Source: Folioceros fuciformis
Lineage: Eukaryota; Anthocerotophyta; Anthocerotopsida; Anthocerotales
Direction of reading: 5' to 3'
Assembly (NCBI GenBank): GCA_049999805.1
Contig: JBNGIO010006342.1
Coordinates: forward strand, 103,778 to 167,777
DNA length: 64,000 nucleotides
Positions 35,531 through 47,662 of this stretch are shown one piece after another (the first letter of the stretch is position 1; every line of letters starts with the position of its first letter). A program made the translations under genes and the position numbers. The notes below the pieces were generated by a model. The model was not told the DNA's origin. It searched no databases and worked only from the letters and a program-made list of their open reading frames with translations.

Positions 35531-35699
35531 CAGAGGACAAGGGGAGACCAAATGGTGTCATAAACTTTGGCATACTCCTTGATTAGCTTGGAAAAGTCCT
35601 CGCCATGGCCATATGGGTCTCAAAAGTAGAAGAATACTTGTGGACCTTGGTTGTGGCTTTTTCTTAGCCACCTAGCTTGGAGGGTTAATGAGAATGTGA

Positions 35700-36370
35700 T
35701 TGAATATGAAAACCATAGCTTAGGGTGTTGATTATAATGTGCTCGAATATAAAAGCCCTAGCTCAGAGGATTGATGATAGCATGCTCAAATATAGAAGCC
35801 TAGCTCAGAGGGTTGATAATAAAGATGTGATTGAATATAGAAACCCTAGTGGGAAACAGGAGAGAAATTTCAGACTTTGCTCTTCACTCTTCCTTTATCA
35901 CCTTAGTGAAAGGGCTGATGATAATTATGAGAGTACTTGTGGACCTTGCTTATTGTCCTTCCACTACCATCTTAGCTCAAAGGGCTAATAATAATTAGCA
36001 AAGTACCTGTGGACCTTACTCGTCGCTCTTCCTCTTCCACCTTAGCTCTAAGGTTTGATGACAATTAGCAAAGTACTTATGGACCTTGCTCATCACTCTT
36101 CCTTTGCCATCTTAGCTCAAAGGGCTAATAATAATTAGGAGAGTACTTGTGGACCTTACTCGTCGCTCTTCCTCTTCCACCTTAGCTCTAAGGCCTGATG
36201 ACAATTAGCAAAGTACTTATGGACCTTGCTCATCACTCTTCCTTTGCCACCTTAGCTCAAAGGGTTAATGATAATTAGGAGAGTACTTGTGGACCTTGCT
36301 TGTCGCTCATCATCCGCCACCTTTCTTCCTCCATCACCTTATCTCAAAGGGCTCATGATCATTAGGAGAG
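35700..36370. repeat. Tandem repeat family, about 70-bp unit
   Basis: Units of the form 'agtacttgtggacctt(a/g)ct', 'cgtcgctcttcctcttccacc', 'ttagctc.aagg..tgatgac' and 'aattag' recur about seven times and alternate between two subtypes. A related left flank (35700-35870) repeats 'agctcagaggrttgatrata'. Confidence 0.85.
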
Positions 36371-36429
36371 TGCAAAGAGGGAACATATGCATGTTGCTTA
36401 GATGGTTTTCACAAGTCCCACTAGGGTTT

Positions 36430-36774
36430 CCATATTTCAACTCATTATTGTAACCCTTGGAGATAAGGTGACGGAGAAAGAAAGGTGGTAGAGGACGAGA
36501 GAGGTCAAATTTGCAATTCCCTGGAAGTATATGGGAGCATTCTTCAGCCCAAAAGGGCATAGTCTCCCATTCCCAAAGCTAATTCTTTCCCAAGAAAGCT
36601 GTTTTGCACTTGTTTTGTTCTTTTGGAACCAGAGGGAAAATCCAAAGGGATAAAGTACTTGGCCCTACCAATTGCATCAAAGATCTCATCTTGAGTAGGC
36701 ATGGGGTACAACTCTAGTACATGGGCACTCCTTATAGAGAAAAAAACCCAAACTCCCTTGTCACAAAAACCCAA
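36430..36774 (-). pseudogene. Gypsy-type reverse transcriptase remnant
   Basis: Minus-strand reading from 36774 gives LELYPMPTQDEIFDAIGRAK followed by YFIPLDFPSG, which is the Ty3/gypsy RT block 'YPLPRIDEILDALGGAKYFSTLDL'. A shifted frame further on gives PFGLKNAPIYFQG, the 'PFGLKNAP.TFQ' block. Frame changes and the missing catalytic YxDD region show it is a short, dead fragment. Confidence 0.8.
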
Positions 36775-37549
36775 ACTCCCTTGTCACTAGAACATCGCAG
36801 CGTCGGGACTACATTATACGTCATAAAAAACATCACATCCTAAACTATCTTATAAGTTATTGAAAACATCACATCGTGAGCCACATCATATGTTTTCTAA
36901 TGAGAGCACGTGCAAGGTGGTGCCAAGAGTTCTTGACTCACAACCCCACAACTACATGTAAAGAAAAGATAAGAAAAGAAAAGAAAAGAAAAAAAAGCCA
37001 AAGATGAATGAAGCTCAAACAAAATCTCTCTACATAGGATAGTAAGAAAACATGAAAAGTCTCATCTACCCATGCCTATCATAAGAATAGCTAACTAAAG
37101 CATAAAGATCCAAGAAAGAAAAATGTCTACTTAGGAAAAGTGCCTCTTGTGCTTGTTGACATCTTGTAAGTTGCAACTAAGGTGGACACCTTTTGGAGGA
37201 TGGATAAAACTATGAAAAAAAAGAGCTCTATTCATTTTGAGGAGCGAAATATTGATCCATGTCAATGAAAATAACTTACAATGAGGTGAAGAACATATTC
37301 AGATGGAATTCTAACCATCCACTGTAAATTATCTTATGTATATTCTTCAGCTATTTTGGGATCAATTGATTGTTGGGCTTGAATTTCATGCTTCTTCTAA
37401 CGCACAAAAACAAGCATTAGATATTTCATTTTAAGTCAAGGGTGAACAAAGAGAGTTCAAAATATTCTCTTGTCTAACATAACATGCCTTCATCCCCTCA
37501 CCACTAGGACCCATGAGTTTATGTCTTTTTCTAAGTTGCTCAAGGCAAA
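36775..37549. other. AT-rich spacer without a gene
   Basis: It contains short A-rich microsatellite (aaaag)n near 36960-36995. No coding sequence was identified. Confidence 0.4.
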
Positions 37550-37560
37550 GTGCTAAGAAG

Positions 37561-37889
37561 TGCAATGGTGGGGAGTGGTTTGGTCCCTATCACTGTTCTC
37601 CTTGTGGCAAAATTGGACGGCAATGGTCTACGGGGGGAGTGAGCCGGTTGCTAGGAAAGCTCTATTATGTCACATATGGGAATAGGTACTTGTGGTCGCA
37701 GGTAAGTTCGTTAAGGGCCGGGTGGCTCTCGGACGTAGGATAATTCATAATTCAGCTTTGCTCGCTTCTGCAACTTAGGCTTAGAGTGCAGGCTTACATC
37801 TCATTCAGTTGCATACGTAATTGCTATGCCTTATTGTAGCCTAAACGACGAATAATCAATTTTTTTCTTCGCGAAAAAAAAAAAAAAAG
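37561..37889 (+). mobile_element. Short non-LTR retroposon with poly(A) tail and target-site duplication
   Basis: About 330 bp ends in a 15-A run (37874-37888) and is flanked by identical 11-bp direct repeats 'gtgctaagaag' at 37550-37560 and 37890-37900. Poly(A) plus target-site duplication is the signature of LINE-machinery insertion. Its 3' part contains 'gggccgggtggctctcgga' and 'cctaaacgacgaataatcaa' followed by T-rich sequence, like a 5'-truncated LINE 3' UTR or a SINE. No complete ORF is present. Confidence 0.8.
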
Positions 37890-37900
37890 GTGCTAAGAAG

Positions 37901-38090
37901 GTAGGATAGATGTAAGAGTAGGGTTGGCCTCCCTCTTTCATGTATTCTGGCTTTCTAAGAAGTAGCATAGATGTAAGAGTAGGATTGACCTCCCTCTTTC
38001 ATACATTGCGGCTTTCTAAGAAGTAGCTAAGATGCAAGAGCAAGGTTGGCCTCCCTCTTTCATGCATTGGGCCAATCTAAGAAGTAGCAT
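37901..38090. repeat. Tandem repeat, about 60-bp unit
   Basis: Three copies share 'gatgtaagagta(g)ggttg', 'cctccctctttcat.catt' and 'ctttctaagaagtag'. The retroposon at 37561-37889 inserted at the left edge of this array. Confidence 0.85.
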
Positions 38091-40560
38091 GTTTTTTTCG
38101 CCCCATCCTTGGTGGGTAGAGTAACAATGTGAGCTAGTCTTCTAATGATTTACATTTCCCCCAAAGAATTTTTCCCTCTATCTTGGGTGGAAGGGTTCAT
38201 CCTAGTTTTCATTTTCATAATACAATCTCCTTTATCATATGAAAATTTATAATTTATTTAAAATGAGGTGGGAAATTCCATCTACCCAAAAAATGAGGAG
38301 GACTTGCTTGACTGCCTAAACCCTAAACCAAAAGGGGCCTACTTACCACCAGATACAATGAAGCAATGAGCCTTGCAGTTGTTGATGTTTGAAAAACAAC
38401 ATTGGCCAATGCCCTTTGCAGAGCAATGAATATGTGTTATCTAAAGAAGGCTTTTGCTTAGGAAAGGGGGAGAACCCATTTTTATGACTATGATACACCT
38501 TCGCACACTCCTTTATAAACTTTGAAAAGTCACATAAACTATAAATCGTTTGACCTTCATGAAAGGCTAGAGCAATGTATCTTACTTTACCAACCTTTGC
38601 ATTTCAGTCACCATGACAATAAAGAGAAGTTTATTAATTCTTCTTATGATTGGAGAGGAATTGTTATGAAAGGGCAAAATTTGAGATGACACCATCTTGT
38701 ATGGTATGAAGGACAATGCTTAGAATGACAACAAATTGCGTAGCATGGTCAAGCATCAACAAACAGAATAATACAAACTTTAAGAATCTAATCTTACATT
38801 TAAAACACCAGTGCAATATTCCTTGACAAATCAACATGCAATACCAGCTTAAGTTAGTCTTAGCTAGATGAGCCTCCTTACTACTTGTAAGTACTTTTAT
38901 TGCTACATCTTAATCTTGTCATAGATCTCCCAATTAAAAGAAAGAGATATTCCATTCGAATGAATGTATTAATATATATCTATATATATATCAAGATCAA
39001 TTACATAAGATCTTATTGCAAGTTACAGATTAGCACTATTCTATTTAGCAAACAAGCTAATATAAACATAAAAATTGCCAAAATTTTCTCCGTTGTTTGA
39101 ATAGAATCACTTCTGTACTACTAGAGGAGTAAACTAATTTGTGCTACTTCTCTCACTCATGCTTTCCATGAGTTTAAACATGAATCAACCCTTGCTTATA
39201 TCTCAATTCAATAGTTCATGGAAACCATGTACCACCATATAACAACACATTAAATTTATTGCAATACCATCTAAGAAAATAAAGAACAAATATGCTTAGA
39301 TTTTTGTTTTCTTTCTTATGATACCCATATTATGGTTTAGCATATCTTTTTTTTTTTCCTTTATCAATTCTAAAACTAAATGGCGAGGAGATTGGAGATG
39401 GGCTAATCCTCCTTTCCACCTTTAGTTCTCTTTGGGTTGTTTCTCCTCATTTTTTAAGTAGATGGGACATCCCCATCTCTTTAATTGCCAACTTGGCCTA
39501 TCAACAAGCCATCCCACCTTGCTAACTTATGGCATTTGTTATGTCAGTAACTTGTTTATTTATGAGAGATACATATAAAGGTTTGCATAACAAGTATCTT
39601 CTTCCATAAATGGAGCATTTACAAATCCCTTTCTTTGCCAAATATAACATTTTACGTTGTCGAGACATTTGTATAAGTGCTAATGATAATTCACAGATTG
39701 TTGTGGTTCAATTCTTTTATGTTATATTTGCTTTAAAATATGAGATTTGGTCATTAAATTTAACACATTGAGCATTCCACCCTTTTAATAGAACATACAT
39801 GTTTATTAGATTTCATGTATGACCATATATATTTTATTGTCAGTAAGTGCTTTATCTTAGATTTGCTTAGTAATGTACAGTCTATTAAGTCCAATTATTT
39901 GACAAATATAACATTCCATCCTTCCTCAGCTTGACATATTTTTGGTTCCAACAAATCTTGTATGTTGGACTAGTTTTGATGTTTTCTTTAAGAGATTTGA
40001 CAAATAGAGCATCCATGGCTATTAGGCCTTTGTTTGTAGACACCTTCTTGTTGTATTCTTTGTCTGTAGACACTTTTTATTGAGCTCTTTCTTCATTTTC
40101 TCCAAACATACAAATATCAATCCTTTACTCTGACAAAGGATTGATTATGCTGCTTTTACTCTCGCAAAGGATTGATATTTGTATGTAGAGTTGCTTTTGT
40201 TTTCATATGCCCAAACAAATATGTTTCTACAACATCTTGCTATTCTATTGATTATTTTCATCATATGGTTGTTTGTATGTGCCTAAGCAAACATAACCAC
40301 ACAAGAATTTGTTTCTCGACTCCTAATGTTTTGGTCTTCTCCTTCTCATGTAGAGTGATATCCTACTTTGAGTTGTTGCTTCTACATTGTTATCTAGAAC
40401 TCCCTCCATGAGCTAGCTTTGAGTTTCTCTTCCTTCGAAGGGGCTATGTACCCTATTTGTAGTTACTTCCCTTGAGCTGCTCCTTTTTCTCATGTAGTGC
40501 ATTGAGCTTCTTATGCTTCTCTATACCTAACTTCACCTGTATTTGGTTCCCATGCTTGAC
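38091..40560. other. AT-rich region without a supported gene
   Basis: About 2.5 kb with only short open frames, poly-T tracts and a (TA)n stretch near 38970-38990. I see nothing that I can name. Confidence 0.45.
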
Positions 40561-41220
40561 TTGAATTGCATTTGCTTCCACGTGCCTAGCTCAAGTAGCT
40601 TTTGCTTCCCCATGCTTGGCTCGAGCAGCTTCTACTTCTCCATGCCTGGCTTGAGTAGCTTCTACTTCCCCATGCTTGGCTTGAGCAACTTCTACTTCCC
40701 CATGCTTGACTGAACTACTTTTGCTTCCCCATGCCTTGCTTGAGTGGCTTCCGCTTTCCCATACTTGGCTTGAGCAGCAGCTGCTTTCCCATGCCTGGCT
40801 TGAGTGGCTTTCGCTTTCCCATACTTGGCTTGAGCGGTTGCTACTTTCCCAAGCTTGGCTTGAGCAGCTATTGCTTTCCCAAGTTTGGCTTGAGCAACTG
40901 TTGCTTTCCCAAGTTTGGCTTGAGTAGCTACTACTTTCCCAAGCTTGGCTTGTGTAGCTATTGCTTTCCCAAGCTTGGCTTGAGTAGCTATTGCTTTCCC
41001 AAGCTTGGCTTGAGCAGCTACTGCTTTCCCATGCCTAGCTTGAGCAGCTATTGCTTTCCCATGCCTAGCTTGAGCAGCTACTGCTTTCCCATGCCTGCCT
41101 TTAGCAGCAATTGCTTTCCCATGCCTGCNNNNNNNNNNGCTTTCCCATGCCTGCCTTTAGCAGCAATTGCTTTCCCATGCCTGCCTTTAGCAGCAATTGC
41201 TTTCCCATGCCTGCCTTAGC
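40561..41220. repeat. Tandem repeat, 30-bp unit, interrupted by a gap
   Basis: More than 20 copies of 'gcttgagcagctattgcttt' plus 'cccaagctt'-like sequence, drifting to a 'tgcctttagcagcaattgc' subtype at the right end. Because the unit is 30 bp, open frames of GLSSYCFPKL repeats appear; I do not take them as a gene. Ten Ns at 41129-41138 lie inside identical copies. Confidence 0.93.
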
Positions 41221-41711
41221 TACTCTTGCTTCCAACTACCTAGTAGGCCTATACAAGAGCTTACTACTTCACCCTTGTTGAATTTGGTGGGGAATGTGAC
41301 TTTTCTCCTCTCTCTAAGAAATTGAAACAAGAGTACACTTTTTCTCTCTCTAAGATAGGGCTAGAGCGACGGCTAGGGCAAACCACCACCCTCACTAGAA
41401 AGAGGAGCCCCTGCAGTGAGACTCTAACCCTCCCCTCCCTCATGAGGACCTAAAATCCTATGTGAGGTCATAGGTAGACGTTTCTCTCCCATGATCGAGT
41501 GCATTGTAAAACTCCAGTGTTTTTATCGATCTCTCAAATTTGGGGCGTGCTCAGCGGACCAGAGTTGGGACTAGTTCAAAGCCACGCGTCCGTGGAGTGA
41601 GGCGATCCACACTTGTCAACAGCGGCTTTCTCCAGTGTGACCTTCATCTTTGACCATTGGGGTGGTGTGACCTGCCTTTTGGATTGCGAACAGCGGCCTC
41701 AGCTCGTAGAC
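41221..41711. other. Upstream region of the lysine-rich protein gene
   Basis: Gene-free sequence, increasingly GC-rich toward 41712, presumably the promoter and 5' UTR of the next gene. Confidence 0.4.
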
Positions 41712-44317
41712 ATGGCGCGCAAAGGTTTTTCTCAGCTTCATGTTCCATGCCTGTTTGTCTTGCCTTCTCAAGTAGTTCTTAGGCTAGCTTCTCTTCGACA
41801 TAGGTGATATTCTAGTTATTTTGATTGCGATTGAACTCTACTGATTATCAGGTTGCTAATGCCCTTTGTTATTGACACTCGGTAGCAAGTGCACGTGCGA
41901 ACAAGATTGGCAAGCAAGGAAAAGGCAGTGACGACAGGAAATTTGCGAAAGGCAAGAGAGCGGCCAAGTCCAACGCAGGGAAAATTGAAAATCCTGATGG
42001 CGAGTTGGGGCTAGGTACTTCATTACAGCTCTCTATCTGCACCGTATGTCTAGGTTTTGCGGTTCAAGGGCGTTGCTATGCTCGTTCGAAGTAGGTTTTC
42101 AGGTCTTTGACTGGCATGCCAGACATGGATGTCAAGGGGCCTGTTTGGCGATTCCGGAGCGAATCTAGTGGAGGATCACCCTAAAAAGTTAAGGACCTGA
42201 AGACTTAAATGTACGGATTTGAGGTCTAGAAGGTCCTGGTAAGGTGGTCTTCAATTGTGGGTCTGATACTGGGGCAGTGTTGGATGACTGCCTGTGTACT
42301 ATTTCGCGTGTGATTTCAGAGCAGAAGAAGAAGTCACGGAAGAAAAAGCAGGACGTCCACCAAGAGGTTGATGATGTTTCGGCGAGAAATGTTGGGGCTT
42401 ATGAAAGCGAGAAGAAGAAAACTCCACCAGCTCGAGTTCATTCTGGTCCAGACGAATCTAGGCTTGAGAAAAGTCTTTCGTTGAAGAAGCGAGCTACCCA
42501 GCCAGCTCCGAAGAAGATGGGACGTAAAATAAAAAAAGTGGCTACCCCTAAGGTGAAAGCACCCTCCGCTTCAGCTCATGTTGCGCAGAAGGAGGAGGGC
42601 AATAGGAATGAGAAGGAAACCAAGCAGGCCGTAGTTGAAGTGGGTGAAGGAAAGAAAGGGGAGGAGGTTGGCGAGGACCAGGGAGGAGGCCCGAAGAAGC
42701 AGGAGACGTTTCAGAAGAGCGGAGCATCACCTGCAGGGAGGGCCCCTCAGAGGAAAGGGAAAGAGAAGAAGCAAGAGGCCAGCTCTCGAACTCGAGCGGC
42801 GTCCCCTTCAGAAGAAGCTAAACCGAAGAAGAGGGGGCGAGCAAACCAGCAAGAGGAGGTCCCTTCCGCTTCAGATGGCGGTAAGGAGAAAACGAAGGGG
42901 AGCAAGAAATCTGATGTCGGTGAATCAGCTTTGGCTGCGGATCAGGTGGAGCAGGAACCTTCGAATAAGCGCAAAAAGGCCGCAACCGAGGCACCAAGTC
43001 CACGTACACCATCCAAACGACCTGGGTTACGAAGTAGTGCCCCGACTACTAGTGAAAGCGAAGTGGAGAAAGTCAAGTCCGCAGGAAAGAAGAGAGGCAA
43101 CGAGTTGGAGGTAACGGAGAAGGAGACAACAGCGAAGAGACTCAAGGTTTCGAAGAAAGAAACTAAGGCCGGCAAGGAGGAAATGTCTAAGACGAAAGCA
43201 AAGTCGAAGGAGCGAAAGGGGAAGAAGAATTCAAAATTGAAGGACGAAGCAGAGGTTGCTTCAAGTGAACCTGAAGCTGAATCGGAAGAGGAAAGCCAAC
43301 CAACTGCAAAGCCGGTTGGAAAAGCACATCCTGAGATTGGGAATGCGTTGCCGCGAAGATCGACCAGGAGCAAAAAATCAGCCGCCGAAGGAATTCAGCA
43401 AGGCCCTATCTCGAAATCAGATGATGGGTTTAATCGGACGGATGTTGGCGAAGACAACGAGAAAGCACAGAAAGATTCTCCAGGTGCGGAAGGAGAGGGC
43501 ATCGGATTAGACGCTGCCCGTGTCAAACACGACGATGCGAAGCGAGACATTGTGGGGGGCGAGGCTGAAGTTGTGACAGCTGAGGAGGGAAAACCGAGCT
43601 CGGACGAGGTGATTTCAGAGAAGCCTGGTGAGTTTGACAGAAAAGTGCTGATCAACAGGGCCCCGGTTATCACATTGTGGGTGCCGGTCGTGGCACAGAG
43701 GGAAGGGTATAAATTCGAGGAAGGATTAACTTTTGGCAGGGCAATTTCTGGAATGTATGCGCAAGCCAAAGGGAAGCGGCTAGGTCTCATAGGAGACATT
43801 GCGGAGGGAGAGGAGAAACGGGAATTGCGGCAACGAGCCAAGGGGGATCTAGAACAGGTGGAGGTTTTCGGAACTAGGTTGCGAGCTAAAAGGATGGAGG
43901 ATGGGCAACTCTTGGCTGTGGATCAAAGCGGCAAACATATTTCTCCTTCTTCAGTCCTTGGCTACGTTAAGAGAGCATTTGGTTCAGATTTTGAGGCAGT
44001 GAAAGGTATGCGAACGTTCTGTATGACACCTGTTACCGAATTTTGTGTGCTTCTGTGGTTGGCTCCAATGAATTCAGGCCTACTTCACAGTTATTGTAGC
44101 AGACGCTGAGTTGTTTGATGGTTCGCATCTTGCTTTTGAAGGGGCAATGGAGAAGCTGGCAAGTTCATTACCCCAGGAGGAAATCGGGAGAGCTGGGTAC
44201 AGGCTATATGAGAAGTTTAGACCCCGTGTTTCGGAAGGTGTGAAGGGGTGGGGTACCAAGGGCATTCTTGACCTTAACAACCTCGTTCATCTAGCCGAAG
44301 AGCAACACACGCCGTGA
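41712..44317 (+). CDS. Lysine-rich nuclear-type protein with conserved C-terminal domain of unknown function
   Basis: Four exons (41712-41724, 41886-42014, 42320-44005, 44091-44317) close in frame to 684 aa. The first coding exon holds just ATG plus ten bases, and its donor (GTTTTT) is weak, so the start is the least certain part. Residues 1-460 are Lys/Glu/Ser/Pro-rich and disordered, with many KKK/KRxK nuclear-localisation-like patches and AT-hook-like KKRGR and RPGLR. From about residue 475 a conserved segment begins with LINRAPVITLWVPVVAQREG and FEEGLTFGRAISGMYAQAKG, and ends with GYRLYEKFRPRV and KGWGTKGILDLNNL. I recall similar segments in uncharacterised plant and fungal proteins but no assigned function. 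A chromatin role is a guess from the basic N-terminus. Confidence 0.75.
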
Positions 44318-44881
44318 CACTGTTTCCGTATTATGTGTACGCAAGTCAGGTGGGGTAGACCACTGGGACATGCGGGGCTTAAGATCGACAAAATGCTTCA
44401 GATGAGTGAGCTGTTGCCATTGCTGACCAGTATAAGGCTGGTGGCAGTGGTGGGGGTAATGTTAATCAGGAGTTTGATACGTCTCGCAATCAACCTGAAT
44501 TGCCAGCTCGTTGGTTGGAACCAGGACCACAAAACGCTGAAGTCGCGCGGTAGTTGTTCCTTGATTGCCGGCAGTGTGTTTTGCATTACCCCCCTAATCC
44601 CTAAGCTCTTTCCCAGGCAACTTATCTTCGGAGTGACCGGGAGTCATGTGAGAGACATTGCTGACGGGGAGGACATGGAGTGCAATCCTACCAGATTCCT
44701 GCCAAATGCTTTGTACGCGCATTGCACACAGCTACCTACTCATCACATCGCGAGTCTCACATGACAGGGACCGATGGAAGGACAGTGGATGTCAGAGGTA
44801 TTTAACAGCAGCAAACGAAGTCGCCGGCAACATCACAGATTCTCTGAGAGCTCGCCCTTTTTCAGTGACCAGACGAACACC
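44318..44881. other. Spacer upstream of the lipid-transfer protein gene
   Basis: No supported coding sequence; it should contain the LTP promoter. Confidence 0.4.
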
Positions 44882-45199
44882 ATGGCTCGTTACAGTGAAG
44901 CCGCATGCAGTCTTGCCGTGGGCATCTTTCTGGTGCTGGCGATCTATCTTAGCAACCATCCGGTAGCAGCAACAGACGAAACATGCGATATGGCATCACT
45001 GGCCATGGCTTGTGTCACGAACGGAGGAGTTTCCGACAGACCCTCAGACACCTGCTGCAACTCCATTAATGGGGCAGGCCTCCCCTGCCTCTGCAATGTT
45101 CTGAAGAGGATCAACATTCCTTCCAGCAGTCCGCTCATTGCCAGCTATGTCTCTGCATGCAACGTTCCAGTGCCCAGCGGCTACGCGTGTCCCAAGTGA
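44882..45199 (+). CDS. Non-specific lipid-transfer protein (8-Cys motif)
   Basis: A 105-aa secreted protein. The start at 44882 is chosen because it gives a signal peptide directly (MARYSEAACSLAVGIFLVLA, cut near PVAA/TDE); an upstream in-frame GTG/ATG extension would bury it. The mature part has the eight-cysteine pattern C-8-C-13-CC-9-C-L-C-21-C-9-C of plant nsLTP proteins, including the hydrophobic residue in CLC. Such proteins carry lipids or fatty acids in the cell wall and cuticle, and some act in defence signalling. There are no introns. GC content matches the other genes. Confidence 0.92.
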   Translation: MARYSEAACSLAVGIFLVLAIYLSNHPVAATDETCDMASLAMACVTNGGVSDRPSDTCCNSINGAGLPCLCNVLKRINIPSSSPLIASYVSACNVPVPSGYACPK

Positions 45200-46270
45200 T
45201 CTCGTGTGCTTCCTAGGTTGCACTCTCAGATTTGTCTCCTACACAACAACTTCAAGACAGGAATGCAATTTCGCAGAGAACTGGCCTCTAGTATATTCTC
45301 AGCATAGGTTTAGCAGGACCGTGTTGATGTGCGAATAATGACTAGGAGGTAGCCATATACCCAGTGTTCTTGTCTCTCCCTATGCTGGCTTTGCCTTGGT
45401 TGTATGCCGGCTCTATAAGGCATACGAAATCTAAAGTGTAAGTACAAACATGGTCGCAAAGGTCTGAATCAGTTGATCGAAAGTCTCAGCCGTCCGTCTC
45501 CATTCCGTGCAGGTGTACGTGTCCTTAACACCTGCATGCCTCAAGTGAAACGACCATAAAGTGTGACTTCTGAGGTATAATCTTGTCAAGTGATGGTTCG
45601 CTGTAGGAAACGAAGTCCAAGGCTGCACCCACTGCCCCACGCACACTCACTCCGGAGTGATTTCTCCGCTTATGTGTTACAGGCATCATCGGGGTCCAAA
45701 CCCAGCTTGGATTTGCACATTTCCAACTTGCGATGTTCTGTGTCTGCTGTTTCTGCCCCATCAGGAGTAATCTGAACGTCGACAGACCTTTCAGTCAAGG
45801 CATCTGTGTCACTCTGCTGATCCCGCCCTTCTACGAGGCGCTCCCAGGAGAAGAGTCGTTTTATTTTTAAAATTTGATATCCCCCGCCTTTAATTTCGAT
45901 TCCCAGATTGTAGAACGTGAGTCCTGACATTGCACGTTGCATTCGTCAAAAGTAAAATTCAGTATGTTTTTCCCCAGTCCTTGCGCTGCATGTGGAATAC
46001 CGATGCAAACAAGCAGCGCGCAGTCCGGTTTTCTTTTTTTCCTCAACCAAATATTATGGGCCACCTCGTGCCTCCATATGTTCTTTAGGGTTGCACCGTC
46101 ACCTCAGGTATTACCACACTCTACGGACTTTTTTTTCCTTCTAACGTTGCCAAGGTTGTGGATGGATCAAGAACAATCTAATATTCTTTTGTGGACTAGA
46201 ACAAACACACTCGATTCTTTCTTCCCGGTCCACAACCTTAGTGTGTCCATGACAGATCTCCTAGCAAATG
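45200..46270. other. Mostly gene-free region; a possible orphan exon on the minus strand
   Basis: A minus-strand frame at 45942-45670 reads ..WERLVEGRDQQSDTDALTER then a balanced acidic sequence to a stop, with composition more like a real C-terminal exon than the rest. I could not find adjoining exons. Otherwise nothing recognisable was seen. Confidence 0.3.
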
Positions 46271-46279
46271 GAAGATCCT

Positions 46280-47000
46280 GATTGCTTGGCAAATGGTCTT
46301 GCATATTGTTGTCGCAAAGAACAAGTGAAGGGTGTATTTGAGGATAGCATATTCAGGTTGACCCGGCCTTCGTATCTAGCACTTTGTAACCTCCTTTGTA
46401 GCCGTGGCTGGCCTAATCTGATTTTTTTCCACGAAACAAAAAAGATGCAGATGCCTTGTAGATTGTAGGACCTACAATCGGCACCTAGTGTAGATTGCCT
46501 TGCAAAGTACGTTTTAGATTGTCCTTGCACACTACTTTGCAAATTGTCCTTACTCAATGCATTGCAGATTGTCCTTGCAACTTTCCTAGTAGGTTGCCCT
46601 GCAAATTGCGAATCACAATCAATGTCACTCAATCACATACCCTTGGGTGAGTAGCCACATGGTAGGATTTGAGGGGTTGAGATCACCTTGCAGATGGCCT
46701 TAGGGGTTGCAAGAATAAAGTGCCAAGCTCATTCTAATTGTAGCTTTCCTTGTAGATGGTAGGTCCAGATTGCCTAGCAGATAGCCTTGCACATTGTAGT
46801 AGCAAAGAACAGTTACAGGGTGTATTCGAGGATTGCATGTGCAGGTTGCCTTGTAGATTGTAGGTGCATATTGCCTTGTAGACAGTGTTGCAAATTGTTC
46901 CTGCAGATTGCCCTGCAAATTGTGATTATGCATTGCCTTGCAACTGGCCTTCCATATTGCCTTGTAGGTTGCATATTCCAATCTTAGTTGCTGAAAATGA
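46280..47000. repeat. Degenerate TTGC-rich satellite-like region
   Basis: Short motifs 'gattg(t/c)ccttgca' and 'ttgtagattgtaggt' recur dozens of times without a fixed period. A similar style returns at about 54680-54960 ('gattgtggttgcagattgtg'). Confidence 0.75.
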
Positions 47001-47416
47001 CTTACATAGTCACCCTTGTGTGGGTTGTGTAGGCATGGTAGGTTGCCCATAATAATGTGTATGCTAAGGGCTTAGAGGGTATGAGCTTCCTTCCCTACAT
47101 GTATCGGCTTCACCTAGCTTTAACGAGAGAGTGCAAGAGTATGAGGCTTCACTTGGCTTTAATGAGAGAGTGCAAGAGTACGATGGAGCCACTACGAGGA
47201 TGCGACTCTTGCAAAGTGAAGCCTAGGAATAGTCTAGCGTCAGCTAGTCAACAGCTAGGCTAAGTTAAATAAGTTTTAGCTAGGGCTAGTTAGCCTAATG
47301 TGAAAAGACACATAATTACAAACTACCTAACCGCCATAGCTTATGGCATAAGACACTAGACCCTTGTTTGTATGTACACGATTATTCTCAAGCAAAATGC
47401 TCCTCCTAATTTTGTA

Positions 47417-47428
47417 TGGTATCAGAGC
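47417..47428 (+). other. Retrotransposon primer-binding site, tRNA-iMet type
   Basis: TGGTATCAGAGC is complementary to the 3' end of initiator tRNA-Met and is the standard PBS of plant copia elements. It implies a short, decayed LTR immediately upstream (to 47414). The element body is missing, since another transposon begins about 30 bp downstream. Confidence 0.65.
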
Positions 47429-47662
47429 TAAGAACACTGTCTAACCCAAAAGGGCGGATTCCATGAAGCCCGTTTTGCACATTTCAAATTTGTCGCGATC
47501 CGCGCTTATTATCTACAAATAATCTAATATAACAAACAATGACTCCTCCGACATGTCATCTAAATTTTTTGTTCCTATAAACGTCAATGAAACAAACATT
47601 TTTGAAGAAAACTTTTTGTATCGTCTCTGCAAAATTTGATTTTCCACAATAAAAAAGGTATG

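Noticed and set aside
35102-35586. ALCRAMKTCYGKEAN-repeat 'protein'
   Set aside because: Product of a 45-bp tandem array with a gap, no independent coding evidence.
40706-41219. GLSSYCFPKL-repeat 'protein'
   Set aside because: The frame exists only because the 30-bp repeat unit is divisible by three and lacks stops; it has no start context and crosses an N gap.
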